Position numbers and translations under genes: made by a program. A stretch of 61,432 nt of DNA from a virus: positions 1 to 61,432 of IMG/VR virus record IMGVR_UViG_3300045243_000055. One strand, written 5' to 3'. Below are positions 1 through 8,285 of the stretch, piece after piece (within the stretch, counting starts at the first letter, position 1; each line of letters starts with the position of its first letter). The notes beneath the pieces were generated by a model. That model made no database searches. It worked only from the letters and a program-made list of their open reading frames with translations, and was not told the origin of the DNA.

Positions 1-54
1 GCGAACATGACCATCCAGTTCCTCGCTGGTCAGTTGGTCGTCACCCTCGCCTGA
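1..54 (+). CDS. 3' end of the tail protein gene at 60731-61348 (redundant copy)
   Basis: These bases repeat the last 17 codons and stop codon (TGA at 52-54) of the tail gene whose full copy is at 60731-61348. It is the same gene seen twice because the circular genome was cut here, not a second gene. Confidence 0.9.
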   Translation, partial: ANMTIQFLAGQLVVTLA

Positions 55-138
55 TCGTCGATGGCGTTCCCGGCTGGCATCACGCTCGATCTGGATTTCA
101 CGGCCGGGCTGCCGGCGGGCAATACATTCACGCTCGAC
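1..138. repeat. Terminal direct repeat, left copy
   Basis: The first 138 bases match 61295-61432 base for base except position 127 (T here, G at 61421). The repeat spans the end of the 205-aa tail gene and the first 26 codons of the 1070-aa adhesin. A near-identical overlap of both contig ends is what a circular or terminally redundant genome gives on assembly. The single difference changes residue 23 of the adhesin from Phe to Val, which looks like a population variant or a sequencing error. Confidence 0.95.
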
Positions 139-3100
139 TTGATGACGCCGGGCACGCTCGATCCCGGCATCACCTTCACCCGCGCGTCGATCGGCACGTA
201 CTTCGATGTGAACGGCATCGTGCAGACCGCCGCGAGCGGTGCGGCGCGCTGGGACTACGATCCGGTCACACACGTCATTCGCGGTCTACTGATCGAGGAG
301 CAGCGGACCAACACCGCGTTGTGGAGCGGTGATTTCACGCAGGTGACCTGGGGCAAGGCCAGTTGCACGCTCGCTGCTGGAACGGCGGGACCGAACGGCG
401 CCACGACCGGATCAGGGATTATCATCAACAGCGGCGTGGTCGGTTACCTGACCCAGGTCATCACGCCGACTGTCGGCACCTCCTACACGATGAGCGTATT
501 CGCGAAAGCCGGCACCCAGGTGACCAGCACGTTGCTGATGCCGGGCGCTTGGTGGGCTGACGCGATAAACCGCGCCGCGGTGTTCAATCTGTCCACCGGG
601 CAGATGACGCAGGTCGCGGGAGGCACCGCAGTCGGGTCAATCGTGCCGATCGGCAATGGCTGGTATCGCATCTCGCTGACGGCGACGCCGGACACTGCGA
701 ACAATGGCTCCTTTCAGTTCATGCGCGCGCCGGTCAATGGCGATGGCGTCTCGGTGTTCTATTACGCTTGGGGAGGCCAGATCGAGATCGGCGCCTTTCC
801 CACGAGCTACATCCCGACGACCACCGCGACAGTCACGCGAGCGGCGGATGCGGCGACCATGCCGACCTCGACATGGCTGACCAGCCCGACCGCGTGGACG
901 TACGCTGTGGAGGCGATGCTTCCGGCAGCCGGCGGCACGCCGATCTATGCCCAACTCGATGATGCCACGAACAACAACCGTTCCTCGGTCGCCTCCGACG
1001 CCGGACTGGTTAACATGCGCGGGTTCGAGGCAAGCGGCGGGGCGACCACGCTCAATACCTTGAACGCGGGATCACCCACGGTAGGTATGCCGTTCCAGGT
1101 CGCGATGTCATCAGCGGCGAGCGCGCACCAACTCGCGCTCAATGGGTCTTTAGCAACGCTCGGCACGAATGCGAGCCCACCGCCGATCGTGACGACGCTG
1201 CGGCTGGGCAAGGGAAATGCCGCGACGTCTGGCTCGTTCTATCTGCGGCGGTTTCGCTATTGGTCGCGCGCGCTGTCGGCCAGCGAGATGCAGGCCGTGA
1301 CGACATGGCAGTTCGCCCGCGCCAGCATCGCGACCGACGGCTTTTATACCGATGCTCCGGGTTCGGCTTTCAACACCTATCCCGCCAACACGCCGCGCTT
1401 CCTCAATGGCGGCCTCTATCTCGAGGAAAGCCACAACAACTGGCTGTTGAACAGCGGCGCGCCCGCGACGCAGACCGTCTCGCTCGGGTCATCGGGTGGA
1501 GTGTACTGCCTCTGGGTGATCGGCACAGGCAGCGCCACGGTCACTGCTGGTACTGCGGTGGGCACCGGCTTCGGCAGCGTGGCGACGGCCGGCACTCCCG
1601 CGTTCTTCACCGTGTCCACGTCGGGCACCGTGGTCGTCACCGTCGCCGGCTCGCTGACGCGGTTTCAGTTGGAACGCGGGCCGGCCGTTACCGCCAGCAC
1701 CACATTCCCAACCTCCTACATCCCCACGACCGGCGCTGTGGTCGCACGCGCTGTCGACGTCTGCACGGTGCCGTCTGGCGGTTGGTACAATCCGGCGGCC
1801 AGCACGTTCTACGTCGAAGCCGTCGATCGGGTTACACCGATCGGCACCTCGCCGGTGGCGATGTATGCCGGCACCTCGCGTTCCGGGTTAATCCATCGCT
1901 CCACTGGCACAGTCTCTATCGTCGATACGACCGCAGGATTTACGACGGACCTGCCGGGTGGTGCGGTGGCGGATAATGTCCCCTACCGGGCGATGGGCGC
2001 ATTTCGCAACGGCCGCCAAGCCGGCGCACGCGATGGTGGGGCAGTATTCACCAATGCGGCCGCGACGATTTCCAGTGGCCTGACCACGCTGGGGATTGGC
2101 GGCTACAACAACGGCTCACTGCCGATGACCGGGACCGTCCGGCGGGTGCGCTACTGGCCGACCGATCTCGTCGATGCCGACCTGCAGATGGGGTCAGCAG
2201 GACAGGCGTGGGTCACGGCGCAGGTGTTCGCCAAGGGCCGGGCGCGGTCGCTGCCGCCTTCCTTGGTCTCGCCGATCGCCGCACGAAGTGTCGCCCTCGG
2301 GCGTGGTCGCGATAGCGCCCCTCGCATCTTCCCCATCATCGCCGCCGGTCGGTCGGTCGGTGCGTCCCGGCCAGCATTCCTTGCGGGCATCCCGCTGACT
2401 GGCCGAAGCGTCGCCATTGGTGCCGGCAACAGCGCGCCCGGCTTCGTCCCGGTGCAGATCAATGTCAGAGGTCGGGGCGGCACCACCGGCCGCGCACTGC
2501 CGCCGTTGGCGCCCGTCGCGGTGCTGGCGAGTGGCGGGGCCGCGCTGCGCGCCGCCGGGGTCAACGTGTCCGGCTCGAATGTCGGTTCCCGCGCCCGCGC
2601 CACCGCCCGGCTTGTCGGTGGGCAACTCGCCCTGGCCGCCCTCGCCGCTCGCGCCAGGAGCGTCGTGGCAGGCGTGGCCCCGCAAGCGGCCCTGTCGGCG
2701 CTGCTCGCCGGCGGCCGCGCTGTAGCACGCGCTGGTGCGGCTGGTGCGCCGATTTGCGTCGTGCTGGCGCTCGGGCGCGGCCGCAGCAAGCTGCGCGCCG
2801 GCCAGAGCGTGCCTTCGCTGGTCACGGCGCGAGGTCGGGGCAGCGTCAGCGTCCTCGCCCTGCTGCCCCCGCCGACCTCGCCGCTACAGGCGCGCAGTGG
2901 GGCGGTGGCGCAGGCCGGCGTGACACGACTGGTCCTGGCGATGATGGCGGCTGGTGGTCGGGCACAAGGCCACATCCGCGCCGGCCAGAGGATCAATCAG
3001 CCGATCGTCGCGCTGGGCCAGGGGAGCACGCAGGGTCTCCCCGTCGTGTTCCCTCTCGCCGCCTTGCGGGCGCGGAGTGCGCTGACGAGCCAGGGTCGCT

Positions 3101-3273
3101 TCGATGCCTGGGTCGCGCGTTCGCTGCTGCGGGCACGCGGCGGCGGCGTGCTGGTGCTCTACGCGACGGTGCCTGCGCGTCGCGTCGTCCGGCACGTCTC
3201 GCTGGTTGGCGTGGTGCGCGAGCCCCGTCTGACCGGAACCAAGCAACAGGTCGATCTGCAAGGGGTGCTCTGA
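61..3273 (+). CDS. Large tail fibre/adhesin with LamG-like domains and Ala/Arg-rich repeats
   Basis: 1070 aa. The N-terminal part has the phage tail/adhesin signature FTRASIGTYFDVNG followed by ARWDYDP and GLLIEEQRTN (about residues 38-84). A second related unit (FARASIATDG, GGLYLEESHNN) starts near residue 417. Between and after them lie Gly/Thr-rich stretches ending in FPTSYIPTT, typical of concanavalin/LamG-like sandwich domains. Residues from about 720 to 1050 are unusual: roughly 20-residue imperfect repeats rich in Ala, Arg, Gly and Leu around the core (A/G)RSV. The gene starts 6 bases after the preceding stop with no clear ribosome site, so translation is probably coupled. A receptor-binding role is inferred from family and position downstream of the baseplate genes. 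Confidence 0.8.
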   Translation: MAFPAGITLDLDFTAGLPAGNTFTLDLMTPGTLDPGITFTRASIGTYFDVNGIVQTAASGAARWDYDPVTHVIRGLLIEEQRTNTALWSGDFTQVTWGKASCTLAAGTAGPNGATTGSGIIINSGVVGYLTQVITPTVGTSYTMSVFAKAGTQVTSTLLMPGAWWADAINRAAVFNLSTGQMTQVAGGTAVGSIVPIGNGWYRISLTATPDTANNGSFQFMRAPVNGDGVSVFYYAWGGQIEIGAFPTSYIPTTTATVTRAADAATMPTSTWLTSPTAWTYAVEAMLPAAGGTPIYAQLDDATNNNRSSVASDAGLVNMRGFEASGGATTLNTLNAGSPTVGMPFQVAMSSAASAHQLALNGSLATLGTNASPPPIVTTLRLGKGNAATSGSFYLRRFRYWSRALSASEMQAVTTWQFARASIATDGFYTDAPGSAFNTYPANTPRFLNGGLYLEESHNNWLLNSGAPATQTVSLGSSGGVYCLWVIGTGSATVTAGTAVGTGFGSVATAGTPAFFTVSTSGTVVVTVAGSLTRFQLERGPAVTASTTFPTSYIPTTGAVVARAVDVCTVPSGGWYNPAASTFYVEAVDRVTPIGTSPVAMYAGTSRSGLIHRSTGTVSIVDTTAGFTTDLPGGAVADNVPYRAMGAFRNGRQAGARDGGAVFTNAAATISSGLTTLGIGGYNNGSLPMTGTVRRVRYWPTDLVDADLQMGSAGQAWVTAQVFAKGRARSLPPSLVSPIAARSVALGRGRDSAPRIFPIIAAGRSVGASRPAFLAGIPLTGRSVAIGAGNSAPGFVPVQINVRGRGGTTGRALPPLAPVAVLASGGAALRAAGVNVSGSNVGSRARATARLVGGQLALAALAARARSVVAGVAPQAALSALLAGGRAVARAGAAGAPICVVLALGRGRSKLRAGQSVPSLVTARGRGSVSVLALLPPPTSPLQARSGAVAQAGVTRLVLAMMAAGGRAQGHIRAGQRINQPIVALGQGSTQGLPVVFPLAALRARSALTSQGRFDAWVARSLLRARGGGVLVLYATVPARRVVRHVSLVGVVREPRLTGTKQQVDLQGVL

Positions 3274-3983
3274 TGCTCGACGGTGTCTCTGTCATCGCCC
3301 CGCAGAACTTCGACATGGTCGCAGGCGACACCACGCTGCTGACCGTCGCGGTCATTGACGAGGCGGGCGCCATTGTGGACCTGACCAACGCCACCGCGAT
3401 CTGGCAGATGGCGCGCACGGCGCAGACCCCGGCGCTGCTGACCAAGACGACCGATGCCAACGCCGGTATCACGATCACCGACCCGCTCGGCGGGATCCTG
3501 ACCGTCCTGCTCGACCCAGGCGACACCGAGGGGTTGACCGGCCGCTGGTACCACGAGCTCGAAGTCATCGACGTTGCTGGCGACATCAGTACCGTCATCA
3601 CCGGCTTCGTCACGATCCGCCCCGACCTGATCCGCCACGATGCCAACGCGCCGCCAATCCCGCCGCCGCCGCTCGACAGTTTGGAAACCATCGCGCGCAA
3701 GGCAGGCGACGCCGCCCTCGCCGCCGCCGATCTGCTGCTGGTGCCGCTCGATGGCTCGCGCACCATGACCGGGCTGTTGATCCTGTCGGGTGACCCGCAG
3801 GACCCGCACGGCGCTGCCACCCGACAATACGTCGATGCTCATGTGCCGCCCGGCGCCCCCTTTCTGCCGCTCGCGGGAGGAATCATCACGGGGCCCGTAG
3901 TGATGCTGAACCTGCCGACATCGAACGCGGGGCTTCAGCCCGGCACCTTGTGGAACAACGGGGGCTTCCTATGCGTCGCCTAG
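3273..3983 (+). CDS. Baseplate/tail fibre connector-like protein
   Basis: 236 aa, starting at the ATG that overlaps the previous stop (TGATG). The N-terminal 110 residues (TTLLTVAVIDEAGAIVDLTN) look like the beta-sandwich of BppU-type baseplate proteins, which attach fibres. A proline-rich hinge follows, and then GDPQDPHGAATRQYVDAHV, the motif found before fibre collars in many tail fibres. It ends inside the next gene, whose start at 3971 lies 13 bases before this stop. Function is inferred from these motifs. Confidence 0.7.
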   Translation: MLDGVSVIAPQNFDMVAGDTTLLTVAVIDEAGAIVDLTNATAIWQMARTAQTPALLTKTTDANAGITITDPLGGILTVLLDPGDTEGLTGRWYHELEVIDVAGDISTVITGFVTIRPDLIRHDANAPPIPPPPLDSLETIARKAGDAALAAADLLLVPLDGSRTMTGLLILSGDPQDPHGAATRQYVDAHVPPGAPFLPLAGGIITGPVVMLNLPTSNAGLQPGTLWNNGGFLCVA

Positions 3984-6900
3984 TTTTTGCCGCCCTACTC
4001 CTGCTGGGGTTCTGTGGCGTCGCCGAGGCCGCCTGTCCTGCTGTGCTGACCGACTGTCCGAACATGAACGCCAACGCCGGCTCGTTTGGCGGTGAACTCA
4101 AGGGCCCGGTCAAGGCGACCGGAGGCACGACGCTGCGCGGATTGTCGGATCGCGTTGCCGACACGCTGAACGTGCTCGACTTCGGTCCAGGCGGTGCGGT
4201 GGTCGATCGCACCGGGGTCAGCGATACCTCGGCGGCGATCCGAGCGGCGGTCGCTGCCGCCTGCGCGGCCGCGCCGGTCAAGTCGGTGTTCTTCCCGCCC
4301 GGCACCTACATGATGGATACCCTGGTCACCATCCCTGCCAACTGCCATCGCCTGACGATTTATGGTGAGCCTGGGACTGCCATTATCAAGGGCACGGCAA
4401 CCAACGCCTCGAACCCGATGCTGTTTAGCGCCACTGGCATCGACCACCTGAGATTCATCGGACTGAACTTCGATGGCAACTCTGCGGTGTCCACCAACAT
4501 CAGGGGGTTGATTGTCATCGCCGCCCCGATGGTCGGACCCGAGTTCGATCATGACGTTTTCACCAATGTGCGTGGCACCGCCATCTGGGCGGTCGGCGGC
4601 GGAGGATTGACGGGCCGCAATGCCACCATCCTTAGCTTCGGGGACACCACGATAACGCTGACTGCCCCGGTGCCTGGACTTAAAGCAGGGGCCTATATCA
4701 ATGGGTGGATCGAAGCCGATTATTACCTGACCGACGTTTCTGGTGTCACGCTCACCCTGTCGAAGCCAAGCGATCAGACGAATTTCGCCAATTCGCTATT
4801 CAGGTTCACCCCGTCCTTCGTGACGAGCGCCGACGCCTTCACCGGCGATCTGACGCTGCTGACTGCCGACACTACCGGTCTGGCTGTCGGACAGGTCTTG
4901 GAATTTCCCGGTTCCAGATGCCTTGTGAGGGGCACCCGAATCACGGCTGTGGCAACCAACGCCTCGGTGACGATCGACCAGACGCCAGTATGCAAGATAC
5001 CCAGCGGCTCGGCCATCGCCTCCGCCGCCGGCATCGCCGAACTCAAGATCACCAATAGCAAATTTGAACGGATCGGCGATGGTCTGCGCACCGCCGGCAG
5101 CGCCACCTACACCACATCAGGGACCACGGCAGCGGGGTCGAAGACCATCACCTTCAACTGCGTCTCCACCGGATGTGGGCGGGTTGGTTTGATCCCTGGC
5201 GATTTGACGGCGGCGAGCGGTTTGCCGGCCGGCGTGCCGGTCAATGATCTGGTCATCGACGGGCCTGTGCCGAACAACACCGCCTCGACCTACACCGTCA
5301 CGCTGAAGGCGCCGGTCACCCAGACCATTGCTGCCGGCACTCCGATCCCGTTCGCGGTCGGCGCCAGTTCCGGCAACGGCTATCCGCTCTGGTATGCGTT
5401 CGGTGGCTGGTTCGCCAATACCAACAGCCTGATCGCCAACAACTATTTCGGTCACTCGTGGTCGTCGCCGCTGTTCTTTCTGAACACTCAGGGCCTGACG
5501 CTGAGCCACAACACCTACCGCGTGGACTTTCAGGAGTTCCAGCTACCCACCATCGCGCCATCCGCTTGCATTGCAGCGGCATCAAGCATCGACCTGACGA
5601 TCGACGGCGATGTGTGCTCCGGCGCCACCGGCAACGGTATCGAGGCCGACAACAATATCAACTTCAAGATCATCAACATGTCGTCCACCCGCAACGGCAC
5701 GAACGGGTTGTTCTTCTGTGGCGGCCGCAATGTGCAGGTGGTCGGTGGCAATTTCAGCAACAACGCCCAGTGGAGCAAATATCCCTTGGCGCAGCAGCCA
5801 GATCCTAATTACGCATCGAATGGTATCACGCTCGGCGGCTCGTGCTCCTATGCCCAGAGAGGAACCATCTCCGACGTCGCATTCACCAACGTCAGCGCCA
5901 GTGACTATCAGGCAACCCCCACGCAGAACCACGGCGTCGCGCAATGGAACCGGAATGCCACTATCAACAACCTGACCTTTGGCCAGATGAGCCTCGTGGG
6001 AAATTTGGGCTCGCCATACGATCCGCTGATTGATCCCAACCCGCCGGTGCCGCCTCCCGGCACCGACAACCGGCTGATTAACCCCTGTGCCAAGCTGGCG
6101 CAGGGCACCGAGGGCGCGGCGGTGATACCGGGCGGCAACTTCTATGTCACGGATGGTTGGCTGGCAGCAGCCACGCCGGCCAACGTCAAATACCAGCGCA
6201 CCAACACGCCGTTGACCGGTTGTGGAACAGCAATCACCGCGACGGTGCTTACTCAGTACACGCCGACCGCGACGCAGTTCAGCCGCCTAGAGCAGGGTAT
6301 GCAGGCGGCCGATCTGGTGGACCTGAAAGTCGGCAAGCCGGATGCGAAGCCGCTGATCTTGGATTTCTGCGCGGTCGCCTCGACGGCCGGCGACTATCCC
6401 TGGACGGTCTTTAACGGCTTCGCCCCGCGTCCGCGATCCTATGCCGGCATCTTCACCATTGTCGCGCCGAATGTGCCGCAGTGTTACTCGTTCTCGTTCC
6501 CCGGCGATACCGTGCAGGCGTTCAGCCAAGTCGCGACCACTTTCGCGCTGTTCCTGTTCTTCGACATGGGCAGCGGATCGAACTGGCAGACCTCGACCTG
6601 CAATAGCTGGGTAGACGGCAACGCATTGTCCTGTTCCTCGGCGATCGGACTGCAAACGCTGCCAGTCGGTCAGACCATGACCATCTCGTCGGTGCGGCTC
6701 TATCCCGCTGCCGTCGACTCGCCCTGGAAGCCACGCACCGACAGCGCAGAGCTGGCGCTGGCGCAGGAATACTACACAAAGAGCTTTCCGCAGGGCACCG
6801 CGCCGGCACAGAACGCCGGGATCACCGGCGCATTCTGCGTGCAGAATAAGACGCCCGGCGATACGCCGTCATTCCTGTGGAGCTTCCCACAGCAGATGTG

Positions 6901-7102
6901 GAAAACGCCGGTCATCACGACCTACAACCCGTCCGCTGCCAATGAGAAGTGGCGCGACATCACCACCAACACGGACGTGGATGTCGTGGTGAATGGCGAC
7001 AACGCGGGCGACACCAACTCGGTGCTGATCTCTGCCGCAGGGCCGGTCGCTGGGGTCGATACGCTGTGCATCCACGCTGTGGCGAATGGGCGGGGGATCT
7101 GA
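3971..7102 (+). CDS. Beta-helix tailspike-like protein with N-terminal signal peptide
   Basis: 1043 aa. I chose the ATG at 3971 rather than the in-frame GTG at 3950, because GGGG lies just upstream and the protein then begins with a textbook signal peptide (MRRLVFAALLLLGFCGVAEA, then ACP). Residues 75-130 (DRTGVSDTSAAIRAAV, FFPPGTYMM) match the pectate-lyase-like opening of phage tailspike beta-helices, and Asn/Gly/Ile-rich helix rungs continue to about residue 690. The C-terminal third resembles a sandwich domain with paired cysteines. Such proteins bind or degrade host surface polysaccharide. A secretion signal on a virion protein is odd (see findings). Confidence 0.75.
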   Translation: MRRLVFAALLLLGFCGVAEAACPAVLTDCPNMNANAGSFGGELKGPVKATGGTTLRGLSDRVADTLNVLDFGPGGAVVDRTGVSDTSAAIRAAVAAACAAAPVKSVFFPPGTYMMDTLVTIPANCHRLTIYGEPGTAIIKGTATNASNPMLFSATGIDHLRFIGLNFDGNSAVSTNIRGLIVIAAPMVGPEFDHDVFTNVRGTAIWAVGGGGLTGRNATILSFGDTTITLTAPVPGLKAGAYINGWIEADYYLTDVSGVTLTLSKPSDQTNFANSLFRFTPSFVTSADAFTGDLTLLTADTTGLAVGQVLEFPGSRCLVRGTRITAVATNASVTIDQTPVCKIPSGSAIASAAGIAELKITNSKFERIGDGLRTAGSATYTTSGTTAAGSKTITFNCVSTGCGRVGLIPGDLTAASGLPAGVPVNDLVIDGPVPNNTASTYTVTLKAPVTQTIAAGTPIPFAVGASSGNGYPLWYAFGGWFANTNSLIANNYFGHSWSSPLFFLNTQGLTLSHNTYRVDFQEFQLPTIAPSACIAAASSIDLTIDGDVCSGATGNGIEADNNINFKIINMSSTRNGTNGLFFCGGRNVQVVGGNFSNNAQWSKYPLAQQPDPNYASNGITLGGSCSYAQRGTISDVAFTNVSASDYQATPTQNHGVAQWNRNATINNLTFGQMSLVGNLGSPYDPLIDPNPPVPPPGTDNRLINPCAKLAQGTEGAAVIPGGNFYVTDGWLAAATPANVKYQRTNTPLTGCGTAITATVLTQYTPTATQFSRLEQGMQAADLVDLKVGKPDAKPLILDFCAVASTAGDYPWTVFNGFAPRPRSYAGIFTIVAPNVPQCYSFSFPGDTVQAFSQVATTFALFLFFDMGSGSNWQTSTCNSWVDGNALSCSSAIGLQTLPVGQTMTISSVRLYPAAVDSPWKPRTDSAELALAQEYYTKSFPQGTAPAQNAGITGAFCVQNKTPGDTPSFLWSFPQQMWKTPVITTYNPSAANEKWRDITTNTDVDVVVNGDNAGDTNSVLISAAGPVAGVDTLCIHAVANGRGI

Positions 7103-7525
7103 ATGGCCGTTACCCAAGTCGTCTTGCACGGCCCTTCGTACGGCCAGGGCGATCCGGAGGTCACGCCGGAACAGATCGCCGCCGAGGTCAACGTCTCGCT
7201 GAACGAACTCGACGCGGCGATAGGGGGTCTGATGACGTTCACCGGCGCCACCAAGATAGATCGCTCCGGCGTCATCATACTCGGTGGTCAGGCCCAGCAA
7301 CTCCTGCCCGCCTACACCGCGCGCAAGGGTTGGTCGCTGCAGAACAAGTCGTCGGCCAATATGTGGTTCAACGACCTTGGCGCCGTCGCCGATCCCGCCG
7401 CCAACAGCAGCACCTACCTGCCGCCCGGCGCCTACTACGAGAGCGAGATCTACGGCGCGACCGTCACATCGGTGTCGATCATCGGCGACGCGACCGGCGC
7501 GCAGTACGTCGCGAAGGAGTGGTGA
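7103..7525 (+). CDS. Small tail-associated protein
   Basis: 140 aa, ATG directly after the preceding TGA, with GGGGGAT as ribosome site. Not assigned to a named family. The N-terminus (TPEQIAAEVNVSLNELDAAI) resembles short fibre-linker proteins. The C-terminal half (KGWSLQNKSSANMWFNDLG, LPPGAYYESEI) resembles small virion beta-sandwich proteins that follow tail fibre genes. It lies between the spike and the glycine-rich gene, so a structural role is likely. Confidence 0.6.
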   Translation: MAVTQVVLHGPSYGQGDPEVTPEQIAAEVNVSLNELDAAIGGLMTFTGATKIDRSGVIILGGQAQQLLPAYTARKGWSLQNKSSANMWFNDLGAVADPAANSSTYLPPGAYYESEIYGATVTSVSIIGDATGAQYVAKEW

Positions 7526-7526
7526 C

Positions 7527-8285
7527 GTGCCGATCACCTATCCGCCGACCGGCATCCGCTTCGTCGAGTTCATCGCCCCTGGCACCTACACCTTCTTCGT
7601 GCCGCCTTTGGTGACCGGCGCGGTGATCGACGGCTGCGCCGGGGGCGGTGGCGGCGGCGCGGGCTGGCAGAGCGCGTCGCAGGCATCGGGCGGCGGTGGC
7701 GGCGGGTCTGGCGCCTGCTGGACGGGCTATCCGCTCGTGCTGGTCCCGCAGAGCACGCTGACGATCGTGGTCGGTGCGGCCGGCGTCGGTGGCATTGTCG
7801 GTGGGGCTGCTGCAACAGCCGGCGGCATCACGACGATTGTCGGCGCGCTGCTGGCCGGCGCGATCTTCACCTTCCAACTCAACGGCGGTGCGGCGGGCAG
7901 TCCGCCGGTCAGCGCGACGGTGGGCGGTGCCGGCGGACAGGGTGGCCCTAGCGGCCAGGGCGGCGCTGGCGTCACGGCGAGCGTGTGGTCGCCGTGGTAT
8001 GTCGGCGGCAGCGGCGGCGGAGCAGGTGGCACCAACGTGGCGACCGGCACCAATGGCGCGGGCGTTGCGCCGCTCAGTGGTTCTGGTGGCAGCACCGGGG
8101 CAGGCAACGGTAGCGGCGGCGGTGGTGGCGCCAGTCAGTTCGGCAGCGGTGGTCGCGGCGGCGCTGGCGGTGCCGTTCCTGGCCTTGGTGCCACGCCCTT
8201 CGGCAGCGGTGGTGGCGGGGGTGGCGGTGGGTGGAATGCCAACGGCGGCAACGCCACGCCCGGCTATCTGAGGCTGCGCTTCTGA
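7527..8285 (+). CDS. Glycine-rich tail protein
   Basis: 252 aa from a GTG start one base after the previous stop. After a beta-like lead (GTYTFFVPPLVTGAVIDGCA) the protein is mostly Gly-Ala-Ser low complexity with GGGGGG runs and ends YLRLRF. This is the layout of the glycine-rich domain proteins common at phage fibre tips, where polyglycine sandwiches contact receptors. Function is inferred from composition and position. Confidence 0.7.
   Translation: MPITYPPTGIRFVEFIAPGTYTFFVPPLVTGAVIDGCAGGGGGGAGWQSASQASGGGGGGSGACWTGYPLVLVPQSTLTIVVGAAGVGGIVGGAAATAGGITTIVGALLAGAIFTFQLNGGAAGSPPVSATVGGAGGQGGPSGQGGAGVTASVWSPWYVGGSGGGAGGTNVATGTNGAGVAPLSGSGGSTGAGNGSGGGGGASQFGSGGRGGAGGAVPGLGATPFGSGGGGGGGGWNANGGNATPGYLRLRF

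Noticed and set aside
2151-2996. Minus-strand ORF of 281 codons
   Set aside because: It lies opposite the Ala/Arg repeat part of the adhesin, and its composition is what GC-rich antisense gives. No start context.
3950-3970. Upstream GTG start for the spike gene
   Set aside because: It would put seven residues before a perfect signal peptide and has a poorer ribosome site than the ATG at 3971.
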